Positions 1-8,311 of a DNA stretch of 64,000 nucleotides are shown in pieces (within the stretch, counting starts at the first letter, position 1; every line of letters begins with the position of its first letter). The stretch is taken from NCBI RefSeq assembly GCF_008000815.1, contig NZ_CP042806.1, positions 4,836,001 through 4,900,000 of the forward strand, in the 5' to 3' direction. This DNA is from Terriglobus albidus (GTDB lineage Bacteria > Acidobacteriota > Terriglobia > Terriglobales > Acidobacteriaceae). The notes beneath the pieces are model-generated. The model did no database searches. It had not been told where the DNA came from and saw only the letters and a list, made by a program, of their open reading frames with translations. The translations under genes were made by a program, and so were the position numbers.

Positions 1-1374
1 CTAATGCTGGACGAACCGACGAACCACCTGGATCTCGAAGGCATTGAGTGGCTGGAAGACCTGGTGCAGCAGGCGCCCTATGCCGTCGTGACCATCTCGC
101 ACGACCGCTACTTCCTGGAAAACGTCGTCACCGACATCATCGAGCTGAACCGCGTCTACGCCGAAGGTCTGCTGCGCGTCCGAGGTTCCTACTCGCGCTT
201 TCTGGAAGAGAAACAAAGCTATCTTGCCTCTCAGTCGCGGGAGCAGGAGGCGCTCCGGAACCGCGTCCGCACCGAGATCGACTGGCTGCGCCGCGGCCCC
301 AAGGCACGCACCACCAAGAGCAAAGCGCGTATCGATAAGGCAAATGAACTGATCGGGCAGCTTGCGGACGTGAACTCACGCACCAACACTCGCACTACCG
401 ATATTGATTTCAGCGCCTCCGACCGCAAGACCAAGCGGCTGATCGAACTGGAAAATCTCGGCTATGAGATCGGCGGCAAGACCATCTTCCGCGACCTGAG
501 CTTCACCTTCACCGCCGGGACCCGCGTGGGGCTGGTCGGCCCTAACGGCAGCGGCAAGACCACCCTGCTGCGTCTGCTGCGGAATGAGATTCAGCCGACC
601 TCAGGCGCCATCAAGCGAGCCGAGTTCCTGCGCACGGTTTACTTCTCCCAGCTTCGCGAGATCGACCCTTCCCTGACCTTGAAGCAGGCGCTGACGCCGG
701 ACGGCGGAGACTCCGTCACGTTCAACGGTCGCCAGATCCATGTTGCGAGCTGGGCCAACCGCTTTCTCTTCACCGGCGAACAGCTCAACCAACCGGTGGA
801 TCGCCTCTCGGGCGGCGAGCGCGCCCGTGTACTGATCGCGCGGCTGATGCTGGAACCGGCTGACCTGCTGCTTCTGGACGAACCGACGAACGACCTCGAC
901 ATTCCGACGCTCGAGATCCTGGAAGAGTCGTTGCTTGAGTTTCCGGGAGCCCTGGTGCTGGTCACACACGATCGTTATCTGCTCGACCGCGTATCCACGA
1001 CGGTGCTCGGCCTGGATGGCGAAGGTGACGCTGCCCAGTTCGCGGATTACAGCCAATGGGAGGAGTGGAAGAACCAGAAAGAGGAGCCCAGCAACGCCGC
1101 CCCTGTCCGCGAAGAGAGCGCATCACCTCCAACCGAAGTCCGCGCGCAGAAGAAAAAACTCTCCTACCTGGAAGCCCGGGAGTTTGCCACGATCGAGCAG
1201 CGCGTGGAGGAGGCAGACGAACGAGTCTCCGCACTGAAAGCGAAGCTGGAAGACCATGCCGTGGCCACAAACGCCAACGAGCTGCAAGCCACGCTGGCGG
1301 AGCTGGAGACAGCGCAGACCGAAATGGAAACGCTCTATGCACGCTGGGCGGAGTTGACCGAAAAGGCCGGCTGA
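1..1374 (+). CDS. uup: ABC-F family ATPase, Uup type (5' end outside window)
   Basis: The frame is open from base 1, so the N-terminal part including the first Walker A lies outside the window. What remains starts at the Walker B of the first ABC domain (LMLDEPTNHLD), then a linker with EIDWLRRGPKARTTKSKARI, which resembles the inter-domain linker of Uup. A second complete ABC domain follows with Walker A GPNGSGKTT, signature LSGGERARVLIARL and Walker B LLLLDEPTNDLD. The C-terminus (from about KKLSYLEAREF) is a charged coiled coil, as in Uup where it binds nucleic acid. There are no membrane segments, so this is a soluble ABC-F protein acting on the ribosome or on DNA rather than a transporter. 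The assignment to Uup rather than another ABC-F subgroup is an inference from the linker and the coiled coil. Confidence 0.9.
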   Translation, partial: LMLDEPTNHLDLEGIEWLEDLVQQAPYAVVTISHDRYFLENVVTDIIELNRVYAEGLLRVRGSYSRFLEEKQSYLASQSREQEALRNRVRTEIDWLRRGPKARTTKSKARIDKANELIGQLADVNSRTNTRTTDIDFSASDRKTKRLIELENLGYEIGGKTIFRDLSFTFTAGTRVGLVGPNGSGKTTLLRLLRNEIQPTSGAIKRAEFLRTVYFSQLREIDPSLTLKQALTPDGGDSVTFNGRQIHVASWANRFLFTGEQLNQPVDRLSGGERARVLIARLMLEPADLLLLDEPTNDLDIPTLEILEESLLEFPGALVLVTHDRYLLDRVSTTVLGLDGEGDAAQFADYSQWEEWKNQKEEPSNAAPVREESASPPTEVRAQKKKLSYLEAREFATIEQRVEEADERVSALKAKLEDHAVATNANELQATLAELETAQTEMETLYARWAELTEKAG

Positions 1375-1396
1375 GCGGGTGTTATCCTCGTACAAA

Positions 1397-1522
1397 ATGC
1401 ACATGAGTCCAGAGTTTCATCAGAAGGCCCGCCGCCTTGCCTGGCGCATTCTGCTCGCCGCTGTTGTGCTGGCGGTGATGCATCACGGCTACACCTTTGG
1501 ACAGTGGCTGCAGAAACATTAG
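1397..1522 (+). CDS. 41-aa predicted single-span membrane peptide
   Basis: A short frame starts ATG-CAC-ATG-AGT 22 bases after the uup-type gene and ends in TAG. The product is basic at the N-terminus (HQKARRLAWR) followed by one hydrophobic stretch (ILLAAVVLAVM), then GYTFGQWLQKH. This positive-inside pattern fits a small inner-membrane protein with its N-terminus in the cytoplasm. It is too short for domain recognition and no family is recognised. Codon use is like the neighbouring genes. The second ATG (1403) could also be the start. It may be co-transcribed with the upstream ATPase gene. It is real only if conserved in relatives. Confidence 0.45.
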   Translation: MHMSPEFHQKARRLAWRILLAAVVLAVMHHGYTFGQWLQKH

Positions 1523-1539
1523 AAGTATCACCCATACGC

Positions 1540-1674
1540 TGGGTGCCCCATCCATTGCACAGTAATATTCGAGCGCAGCTCGAACCCGTTTCAAAGTTTG
1601 AATACCGGTATAAGTAAGGCTGTTCGAGCACAGCTCGAATATCCCACTCACGCTTCGCGTGAATGGGGCACCCA
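1540..1674. repeat. 135-bp inverted-repeat element, GGGTGCCCCAT family
   Basis: Bounded by perfect 12-bp inverted repeats, TGGGTGCCCCAT at 1540-1551 and ATGGGGCACCCA at 1663-1674. Inside are smaller palindromes (TTCGAGCGCAGCTCGAA, a second TTCGAGCACAGCTCGAA and CACGCTTCGCGTG). The left part resembles 58021-58070, which also reads GGGTGCCCCATC and then ATTCGAGCGC-AGCTCGAAC. It contains no gene. It is probably a dispersed intergenic repeat. Confidence 0.7.
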
Positions 1675-1756
1675 GATCATCGACTGCTTGGGATTGCGAT
1701 ACAACCCGACACTTTTCGCTGGTAAAGATGGGCTCGTGGTCTGAAACTGTCTTCGT

Positions 1757-3016
1757 ATGAAGACGATACTGGCGACGCTTCTTCTTTCCTCTTCCCTTCT
1801 TCTCGCACAGCAAAAGCAAACGGTTCTGCATGCAGCCAGGCTGTATGAGGCCGAGACCGGCCGCATCCTCTCCCCGGGGGAGATCCTCGTCGAAGGCGAT
1901 CACATTGTCTCCTCCGGCTCTCATGTCGATCATCCGGCAGGAGCGGAGGTCATCGATCTCGGCGACCGAACGCTGATGCCGGGCCTGATCGATGCGCATA
2001 CGCATCTATTTCTTCATCCCGGAGCGGAGGATGCGCAGACCTTCGAGGAGTCCGTTCCACAACGCACCCTCTTAGCCGCCGAGGCCGCGAAACAAGACCT
2101 GCTTGCCGGCTTTACCGCGGAACGCGATATGGGGACCGAAGGCGCAGGCTCAGCCGACTCCGCGGTCCGCAACGCCATCAACAGCGGCCTGATTCCGGGT
2201 CCACGCATGCGCGTCTCCGGCAACGCCATCTCTATCACCGGCGGACACGAAGACGCGATCCACTACAACCCGGAGCTGCACGTTCCCTCAAACGCTACCT
2301 ACGCTGACACCGCGGACGACCTGGTGCGGGTGATCCGCCAGCAGCTCAAGGAGGGTGCGGACTTCATCAAGATCTACGCCACTGGAAGCGACCGGCTGCG
2401 CGATGGAGTCTTCTCGTCCCCATACCAATACACGGAAGATCAACTCAAGGCGGCAGTCGACGAGGCTCGCCGTCAGGGAGCAACGATCGGTGTGCACTGC
2501 TCCACTGATCCGGCGGCTCTGTTTGCCGTACGCGCTGGAGTCGTCTCGATTGACCACGCCGACCAGCTCACGCCGGAGACCATGCGGCTGATGCGCGAGA
2601 AACAGATCTACGCCGTGCCGACCTTCGCCATCAGCGAGTACTTCGAGCAGCACGCAGCTACTCCCGCAGCCGCCGCCAGCCGCCATGCCGGAAATCAGTT
2701 CCATATCGCGGAGTTCAAGAAGCAGATGGCAGCAGGGGTTCCCTTTGCCGTCGGCTCAGACGTCGGTCCGTTTCCCCATGGCACACAGGCGCGCGAGATG
2801 GTGCTCATGGCCGAGTATGGGATGAAGCCCGCTGATGTGTTGCAAGCGGACTATGTCCATGGCGCTCGGCTTCTGGGCTGGGAGGGCCGGATTGGCACAC
2901 TTCACCTCGGAGCATGGGCCGACGTTATCGCCGTACCAGGCAATCCGTTGGACGATATCTCCGCATTGACCCGAGTCGCCTTCGTCATGAAGAACGGACA
3001 GGTCTATAAGCGCTGA
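1757..3016 (+). CDS. Exported amidohydrolase (imidazolonepropionase-like / prolidase-type)
   Basis: 419 aa. The first ~18 residues (MKTILATLLLSSSLLLAQ) form a Sec signal peptide, so the enzyme acts in the periplasm or outside. The body is an amidohydrolase-superfamily metal hydrolase: the first metal ligands sit in GLIDAHTHLF, followed by a probable metal-bridging Lys in DFIKIYATGS, His ligands in GVHCSTD and SIDHADQL, and the catalytic Asp in AVGSDVG. A C-terminal small beta domain (GTLHLGAWADVIAV) is typical of the family. Members cleave Xaa-Pro dipeptides, N-acyl amino acids or cyclic amides, and the sequence alone does not fix the substrate. It stands alone, convergent with khpA. The ATG follows the 1540-1674 repeat by 82 bases, with no strong ribosome-binding site. 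Confidence 0.88.
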   Translation: MKTILATLLLSSSLLLAQQKQTVLHAARLYEAETGRILSPGEILVEGDHIVSSGSHVDHPAGAEVIDLGDRTLMPGLIDAHTHLFLHPGAEDAQTFEESVPQRTLLAAEAAKQDLLAGFTAERDMGTEGAGSADSAVRNAINSGLIPGPRMRVSGNAISITGGHEDAIHYNPELHVPSNATYADTADDLVRVIRQQLKEGADFIKIYATGSDRLRDGVFSSPYQYTEDQLKAAVDEARRQGATIGVHCSTDPAALFAVRAGVVSIDHADQLTPETMRLMREKQIYAVPTFAISEYFEQHAATPAAAASRHAGNQFHIAEFKKQMAAGVPFAVGSDVGPFPHGTQAREMVLMAEYGMKPADVLQADYVHGARLLGWEGRIGTLHLGAWADVIAVPGNPLDDISALTRVAFVMKNGQVYKR

Positions 3017-3066
3017 CAACGGCCAGCGCCGCGGAAGGAAGGCATACCGGAAATCGCAGATTGAGA

Positions 3067-3099
3067 CGAAAAAGCGGCGTGCGCATGCGCCCGCCGCTT
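3067..3099 (-). terminator. Rho-independent terminator of the rpsP-khpA unit
   Basis: Read on the minus strand, a stem AAGCGGCG/CGCCGCTT (3092-3099 with 3072-3079) encloses a GC-rich loop and is followed by TTTTTCGTC. It lies 33 bases beyond the khpA stop. The hairpin also faces the convergent amidohydrolase gene, but the T-tract is only on the khpA side. Confidence 0.7.
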
Positions 3100-3131
3100 C
3101 CTGTTATTGGAACAGGACTTGAGCTTGTGGG

Positions 3132-3434
3132 TTATTCCACGTCGCCTTCATCCTCATCTTCCTCGACGATATCCAGTGCGAACCGATGCTGGAGTTTCAT
3201 GCTGGCGGCACCGAGGATGGTACGCAACGATCTTGCCGTCCGTCCCTGTTTGCCGATGACTTTACCAACGTCTCCAACCGCGACTCGGAGCTGGAGTACT
3301 GTTGCTCCGTCGTCTTCCAAGGTATCGACAACTACTTCGTCTGGTTTATCGACCAACGCACGGGCGATATCCAGAACGAGGTTCCGCATACTTTCTACTG
3401 GGCCTGTAGGCTCCGATTGCACAGCCTGACTCAT
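3132..3434 (-). CDS. khpA: KH-domain RNA-binding protein KhpA
   Basis: 100 aa. The body is a single type-II KH domain with the GxxG loop in VGKVIGKQGRTARSLRTIL and the typical YlqC/KhpA opening NLVLDIARALVDKPDEV. The C-terminus is unusually acidic (EEDEDEGDVE). KhpA is a small RNA chaperone that partners with KhpB/Jag, and in many bacteria its gene lies next to rpsP, as here. The start chosen is the ATG at 3434, preceded by AAGAGG at 8-base spacing; a GTG three codons upstream is less well placed. rimM and trmD, often next in this operon, are absent: the following gene is the convergent amidohydrolase. Confidence 0.93.
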   Translation of the reverse strand: MSQAVQSEPTGPVESMRNLVLDIARALVDKPDEVVVDTLEDDGATVLQLRVAVGDVGKVIGKQGRTARSLRTILGAASMKLQHRFALDIVEEDEDEGDVE

Positions 3435-3725
3435 CACACACACCTCTTGGGAGTAAAACGCCTCCTGAACTCTTCACAGCGGCTCTTGTCCCTCTTTTGG
3501 GATCTTTCGAGCACACTGCTACTTGCAGAGTCCCGGCAGCGATACGAACCAGCCGAGTGGGTTAATACACGGCCAGCCCGCTGTTGCCAGATCACTTCCG
3601 TCTGGAAGGGAACTGTTGGGAGAAGTTTACGTGAGCAGGCCGCCAAACGAACAAGCGAAATGGTGCGAATGTTTTGCTTTTAGGCACCGGAGATCTCATT
3701 ACTTTAGGCCACCGGCAAAAGTAAC

Positions 3726-3968
3726 CTAAGCCGCAACGGGGGTCTTCGCAAAGAGTTTCGCGACGATCTCAGACATCTGGGCGCCCTTGCTGGTCCAGTA
3801 GTCGATGCGCTCGCGGTTCAGATTGATCGAGGCAGGATTGGTACGGGGGTTGTACGTGCCCACCACTTCCACGGAACGGCCGTTGCGGGCGCGGTCCTTC
3901 TCGATCACAACAACGCGGTAGTAGGGCTGCTTGCGCGCACCAAAACGCGCGAGACGAATCATCAGCAC
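3726..3968 (-). CDS. rpsP: 30S ribosomal protein S16
   Basis: 80 aa, full length for bS16. The diagnostic N-terminus MIRLARFGARKQPYYRVVV and the block VEVVGTYNPRTNP are both present. It is a component of the small ribosomal subunit and is needed for its assembly. The start taken here is the GTG at 3968, six bases after GAGGAA; the ATG at 3962 (MIRLARF) is the alternative. It is transcribed toward khpA across a 291-bp spacer (3435-3725) in which no further gene is visible, so co-transcription is likely but not certain. Confidence 0.97.
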   Translation of the reverse strand: MLMIRLARFGARKQPYYRVVVIEKDRARNGRSVEVVGTYNPRTNPASINLNRERIDYWTSKGAQMSEIVAKLFAKTPVAA

Positions 3969-4107
3969 AGGAAATTCCTCAATCTCTCTTCTTGATTTGG
4001 GCAGGCCGGCTGTGCCGGTCGCGGGCCCACGCGGGAGCTACAGGGCCATGGCCCGTTATTTCCCAACATCTAAGTATCGCGCAACTGGCCTCTGGGATGC
4101 AATGGGA

Positions 4108-4989
4108 TCAGGCGGGAAAGAGAAAACGCAGCACGTCGCCCAGGCGGGCGGCCCAGGCTTCTTCCGAATGGGTGCCGGCCGGTTCCTCCAGGTATCGCAG
4201 GTGCGCTCCATCCCAGCCCTTACGGCGAAGCAGGGCTGCCATGGCTGCGGTGTTACGAACGTGGCGCCCTCCCTCAAGCAGACCTATGTCCAACCAGATG
4301 CGCGGCTTAGGCTCCGGGCTGAGCCTCTCCACGTCGTCAAAGATGCTGCGGCGAGTCCACCATAACGAAGGGGACAACACCGCCAGACGGCCGAAGATAC
4401 CGGGGAAATGGAACCCAGTCCAGAGTGAGATCAACCCTCCAAGGGAGGATCCTCCAAGCCCCGTGTGTTCCGTTCCGGGAAGGGTCCGGTACCGGCTGTC
4501 AACGAAAGGCTTCAGCTCTTCGACCAGAAAACGTGCGTAATTTTCCCCTTCTCCGCCACCCAATTGCGGGTCGGAGGAGGGCGTGTACTCCGTAATGCGG
4601 CGAACCCCGGCGTGAAAGATTCCGACCAGAATAAGCGACTCGATCTGGCCGGCAGCGGTTAACTGGTCGGCTGTAGAGTGCGCCCGCCAGGTCTGCCCAG
4701 GGATATGCGAGGTGCGCGGATCGATGAGGTTCTGGCCGTCATGGAGGTACAAGGTGGCGAACCGTCTCTCTGGCTGCTCAAAATACTGCGGCGGAAGATA
4801 CACGAAGATCTCCCGGTCGCCAGGCAGATGACGGGAGCGAAAGCCAGCATAGCGGTGAAGGCGCGGAGTACGATCAAGCGCTGCTGTCTCTTCTTTGAAC
4901 TGGTCCTCTGGCGGATACTGCGCGACGATAGTAAAACTCCCGAATAGAGCATTTTCCCTGCAGGTGTAGTGTAGGGCTTCGGCATCCAT
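4108..4989 (-). CDS. Esterase, enterochelin-esterase/esterase-D-like alpha/beta hydrolase
   Basis: About 293 aa. The catalytic core has the strand RHLPGDREIFVYLPPQY, a region FATLYLHDGQN, the nucleophile elbow GGSSLGG and a C-terminal GTHSEEAWAARL carrying the likely catalytic His. This is the PF00756 esterase fold (Fes / S-formylglutathione hydrolase relatives). There is no signal peptide. The oddity is the start: the only ATG or TTG codons upstream of the domain (4989 and 5004) lie inside the palindromic element at 4945-5060, so the first ~15 residues are encoded by mobile DNA. No good ribosome-binding site is visible. Either the element supplied a new start, or the gene uses a rare start, or it lost its own. 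The substrate is unknown. A smaller esterase of the same fold lies divergently at 5374. Confidence 0.82.
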   Translation of the reverse strand: MDAEALHYTCRENALFGSFTIVAQYPPEDQFKEETAALDRTPRLHRYAGFRSRHLPGDREIFVYLPPQYFEQPERRFATLYLHDGQNLIDPRTSHIPGQTWRAHSTADQLTAAGQIESLILVGIFHAGVRRITEYTPSSDPQLGGGEGENYARFLVEELKPFVDSRYRTLPGTEHTGLGGSSLGGLISLWTGFHFPGIFGRLAVLSPSLWWTRRSIFDDVERLSPEPKPRIWLDIGLLEGGRHVRNTAAMAALLRRKGWDGAHLRYLEEPAGTHSEEAWAARLGDVLRFLFPA

Positions 4990-5060
4990 GGGCGTTTTCC
5001 GCAATGAAAACGCCGCTGCGCTCCCTTTTCGGGATACCCGGTAACAGGGAAAACGCTTTA
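4945..5060 (-). mobile_element. Palindromic MITE-like element, copy 1
   Basis: 116 bp, read in the reverse orientation. The left end is TAGAGCATTTTCCCTG and the right end CAGGGAAAACGCTTTA, a diverged terminus. The inner hairpin GGCGTTTTC/GAAAACGCC is intact. TA is present at both edges. It overlaps the 5' end of the esterase gene at 4108-4989 and abuts the inverted-repeat element at 5060-5330. Confidence 0.9.
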
Positions 5061-5330
5061 GGGTGCGTCATCAAACTCGTGCCAGTCAGCGTCGGGAGCA
5101 GATTTTTTCGAGATCGAGGAGAGAGGAGAGAACTGTAGCTGGTCTACTGAAACGACGAGTGACGAAGAGATCGGGAAATCGGGGTCCCCAGTCAGCTTTG
5201 CTGGCTGGGGTGAAGAAAATCTGCCCCGACCCTTGGGTTGCGGCGCAAATTCGCCCATACTTCGCTGTCGGCCTCGTCTGAACAAATTTGCGCTCGCAAC
5301 GCTGACGGCAGGAGTTTGATGACGCACCCT
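5060..5330. repeat. 271-bp inverted-repeat element between divergent esterases
   Basis: Perfect 19-bp inverted repeats, AGGGTGCGTCATCAAACTC at 5060-5078 and its complement at 5312-5330, enclose a non-coding stretch. Inside are further nested palindromes (a GCGCAAATT / AATTTGCGC pair near 5239-5293) and the core ATCGGGGTCCCC-CAGCTTTGCTGGCTGGGG (about 5178-5211), which recurs in the opposite orientation at 32857-32893. No open frame of gene quality is present. It explains most of the gap between the two esterase genes. Confidence 0.7.
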
Positions 5331-5373
5331 GGGGTTAGGATGGCTTCAGCCTGGCAGAGCGGAAAGGGCCCTC

Positions 5374-6084
5374 ATGAATCGGGAATATCACAAATGGTTC
5401 TCGCCTGCGTTAGGACGCGAGATGGAGTTGTTGATCTTCGGCCATGGAGGCATGCCGGCGATTATCTTCCCAACCTCCCAGGGGCGCTTTTACGAGTTTG
5501 AAGATCGCGGCATGGTGGAAGCTGTCCACCGGAAGATCCACCACGGACAGTTGCAGCTCTTCTGTGTAGACTCAGTCGATGCCGAAAGCTGGTATAACCG
5601 CGGGGCGCCTGGACACTGGCGGGTCGCACGGCATCTGCAGTATGAGCAATACATCCTCAAGGAGGTGCAGGCTCTGGTGCGCCAGAAGAATCATGCCCCG
5701 CAACTGGCGCTGGCCGGTTGCAGCTTCGGCGGATTTCACGCGGTCAGCATGGCCTTGCGGCACCCTGATGTCTTCACCGGTATGTTGTCGATGAGCGGCG
5801 CCTTCGATCTCTCAGGCTTCTTGAATGGCTACTACGATCAGGATGTCTATCTGCTCTTCCCCAATCATTTCCTCCCGAACCTGCATGATCCCTGGTATCT
5901 GGATCGCTACCGGAAGAATGTCTACGTTCTCGCGACCGGCGTGCATGACCAGTGCTGGGACCAGAATGAAAAGCTCGCAGCCATCATGCGGCAGAAAGGA
6001 ATCCCGGTAAGGCTCGATGTGTGGGGCGACAACACGGGCCATGACTGGCCATCGTGGCAACGCATGGCCGCTGAATACTTTTGA
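5374..6084 (+). CDS. Esterase, alpha/beta hydrolase (PF00756-like)
   Basis: 236 aa, no signal peptide. The nucleophile elbow is GCSFGG and the likely catalytic His is in NTGHDWPSW near the C-terminus; the acid is probably in the ATGVHDQCWDQN block. The N-terminus (REYHKWFSPALGREMELLIFG) is the typical entry to this fold in acidobacterial and actinobacterial esterases related to FrmB. The ATG follows GGAAAGGG. It is divergent from the esterase at 4108-4989, and a palindromic element begins eight bases after its stop. Substrate and pathway are unknown; a cytoplasmic carboxylesterase is the safest call. Confidence 0.8.
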   Translation: MNREYHKWFSPALGREMELLIFGHGGMPAIIFPTSQGRFYEFEDRGMVEAVHRKIHHGQLQLFCVDSVDAESWYNRGAPGHWRVARHLQYEQYILKEVQALVRQKNHAPQLALAGCSFGGFHAVSMALRHPDVFTGMLSMSGAFDLSGFLNGYYDQDVYLLFPNHFLPNLHDPWYLDRYRKNVYVLATGVHDQCWDQNEKLAAIMRQKGIPVRLDVWGDNTGHDWPSWQRMAAEYF

Positions 6085-6091
6085 GGGGAAT

Positions 6092-6207
6092 TGAAGCATT
6101 TTTCCTGTTGCTGGGTATCCCGAGAGGAGAGTGCAGCGGCGTTTTCATTGGGGAAAACGCCCATAGATGGAAAAGCCCTGCATTACACCTGCAGGAAAAA
6201 TGCTCTA
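6092..6207 (+). mobile_element. Palindromic MITE-like element, copy 2
   Basis: About 116 bp between the esterase stop and the histidine kinase gene. The left end is degenerate (TGAAGCATTTTTCCTG) while the right end is canonical (CAGGAAAAATGCTCTA). Inner hairpin GCGTTTTC/GAAAACGC. The TTTTTCC/GGAAAAA change is matched on both arms, which keeps the pairing. Confidence 0.88.
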
Positions 6208-6280
6208 GCCTGAGAATTTCCCTGCGTGTTTCTGATTTGCCTTACAGAAGGATGCGTATCATCGTTCAACGAATATATCC

Positions 6281-8311
6281 ATGACCCAGCAGGCTCCCTC
6301 AATCCCGCTTCCTCATCGCCGTACCCGTTTCCTTGACCGGCTGGATGCAGCGGTGGCTTCGCTCACGGATGCTGGAGAGGTGACGCGGATAGCCTGTAGC
6401 CTGCTGCGCGACGATCTTCGGGCATCGCGCTGCATCTATGCGGAGCTGAACCAGCAGGAGCATGAGTCATCTTCGTTCGGAGAGGAACAGGAGCACTTCA
6501 CATTTCCTGCCCCCGCAATCCGGCCGCGCGAGTTCTCAGAAGCAGCAATGATCTCGTTACGCGCGGGTCTGACCTTCGTGATCGAAAACACCGAGACCGA
6601 TCCACGAGTAGCCGCGTCGCGAGAGTCCTATCGGCAGGCGGATGTCCAGGCGCTGGTATGCGTACCTGTACCGAAAAACCAACCTCTGGCGGCTGCACTG
6701 GCTGTCCATAGCCAGCAGGCACGGCACTGGACTCCCCAGGAGATTGATCTCATTGAACAGGTCGCGGCACGATGCTGGGAGTCGACCGTTCATCTGGCCA
6801 CGTTGCAGGAGCTGCGAGAGAGCGAAGAGAACCTGCGATTGGCCATGGAAGCGGCGAACTTCGGATACTATGCCTACGAACTGGGCGCGCCGCACATCAA
6901 GATCTCACACAGGTTCGCACGGATCTTTGGCTACGATCAGACACCAGAAGACTGGACCTTTGATCGCTGGGTCGAACATCTGCACCCGGAAGACCGGGAT
7001 GGAATCCTGGACGTTGTACAGACCTCAGAGCTGCACAACAGCAGCATCGAATATGAATCGCGCATCTTTCCCGCTGGAGCCGAGCGTACGGAGGGCAATG
7101 TGCGGTGGGTCTGGCTGCGCGCTCGTTATTCTCACCGTGAAAGCGGCCGCCGCTATCGTTTTGGCGTCATCGCAGACATCACAGAACGCAAACAGGCCGA
7201 GGCCGCCCTGGAAGCAAGCCGGCGCGAGGCCTACCGGCAATGGACCGAACTGGAAGCCATCTATCAGACGGCGCCCATCGGATTGTCTCTCTATTCAGCA
7301 GATGAGTTTCGCTATCTAAGAGTGAATGATGTACAGATGGGCGTAATCGGTCTGCCACAGGACCAGATCATCGGACGTCCCTTCCGCGAAATTGCACCTG
7401 CTCTGTGGCCAGCGTGCGAGCCCATTCTGCGCAGAGTGGCCACAGGCGAGACCATTCGTAATGTCATGCTGGAAGGCGAGCTCTCCACGCGTCCCGGGCA
7501 GCATCGCTACTGGACGGTTAGTTATATGCCGGTACGAGGAGAAGACGGCACAATACGCGCGGTGGGTGCTGTGATCATGGAGACAACAGCGCAGAAACGG
7601 GCGGAACAGGCCTTGATCCAGAGCGAGAAGCTGGCTGCTGTAGGCAGGCTCGCGAGCTCCATCTCGCACGAGATCAACAACCCGCTGGAAGCGATCACCA
7701 ACCTGCTCTATCTTGCGCAGCATACCGAGGGCCTGCCGCAGGAGGCAGCCGATGCCCTGATTCTGGCGGAAAAGGAGCTGATGCGGGTTTCGCAGATTGC
7801 CTCGCAGACGCTGCGGTTTCATCGCCAGGCCACAAAACCAACCTGGGTTACAGCGGTAGATCTCCTAAAGCCTGTTGTGGCTCTCTATCAAGGCAGGCTG
7901 ACGAATTCCAACCTTCGCCTGGTGGAAGAACACCACAGCGCGGAGCCGGTCCAGTGCTTTGAGAACGATATCCGGCAGGTACTGAATAACCTGATCGGCA
8001 ATGCCATCGATGCAATGAAGAACATCGGCGGCCGGGTTCTGATCCGCAGCCGTGAAGCGACCGACTGGAAGACGGGCCGCAGAGGTCTGCGAATCACGGT
8101 GGCCGATAGCGGCAGCGGCATGTCCGAGACGACACGCAGGAGTATCTTCACAGCCTTCTATACCACCAAAGAAATCAACGGCACCGGACTGGGCCTCTGG
8201 ATCTCCTTCGGCATCGTCGGTAAACATGAAGGCGTGCTTCGGTTCTATTCCAGTGACCGTCCAGGCCACAGCGGCACGGTCTTCTCGCTCTTCCTGCCGC
8301 GATACGGATGA
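6281..8311 (+). CDS. GAF-PAS-PAS hybrid sensor histidine kinase (soluble)
   Basis: 676 aa with no membrane segment. Order: a GAF-like domain (about residues 15-165), a PAS_3-type domain ending in ADITERKQAEAAL (about 185-310), a second PAS domain (about 320-440), the dimerisation/phosphoacceptor region with H463 in SISHEINNPLEAI, and the ATPase with N-box NNLIGNAIDAM, G1 VADSGSGMS and G2 GTGLGLWISFGIV. It should autophosphorylate in response to a cytoplasmic signal. No response regulator gene is adjacent, so its partner is elsewhere. Its stop overlaps the start of the transpeptidase-like gene (ATGA), and the third gene again overlaps the second, so the three are probably one operon. This suggests the kinase is co-expressed with cell-wall-related exported proteins. 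Confidence 0.93.
   Translation: MTQQAPSIPLPHRRTRFLDRLDAAVASLTDAGEVTRIACSLLRDDLRASRCIYAELNQQEHESSSFGEEQEHFTFPAPAIRPREFSEAAMISLRAGLTFVIENTETDPRVAASRESYRQADVQALVCVPVPKNQPLAAALAVHSQQARHWTPQEIDLIEQVAARCWESTVHLATLQELRESEENLRLAMEAANFGYYAYELGAPHIKISHRFARIFGYDQTPEDWTFDRWVEHLHPEDRDGILDVVQTSELHNSSIEYESRIFPAGAERTEGNVRWVWLRARYSHRESGRRYRFGVIADITERKQAEAALEASRREAYRQWTELEAIYQTAPIGLSLYSADEFRYLRVNDVQMGVIGLPQDQIIGRPFREIAPALWPACEPILRRVATGETIRNVMLEGELSTRPGQHRYWTVSYMPVRGEDGTIRAVGAVIMETTAQKRAEQALIQSEKLAAVGRLASSISHEINNPLEAITNLLYLAQHTEGLPQEAADALILAEKELMRVSQIASQTLRFHRQATKPTWVTAVDLLKPVVALYQGRLTNSNLRLVEEHHSAEPVQCFENDIRQVLNNLIGNAIDAMKNIGGRVLIRSREATDWKTGRRGLRITVADSGSGMSETTRRSIFTAFYTTKEINGTGLGLWISFGIVGKHEGVLRFYSSDRPGHSGTVFSLFLPRYG

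Noticed and set aside
6092-6207. Coding potential inside the palindromic elements (frames such as FSLRKTPID, VFIAENAH)
   Set aside because: The frames are open in several copies but indels and orientation are not under frame constraint; pairing, not coding, is conserved.
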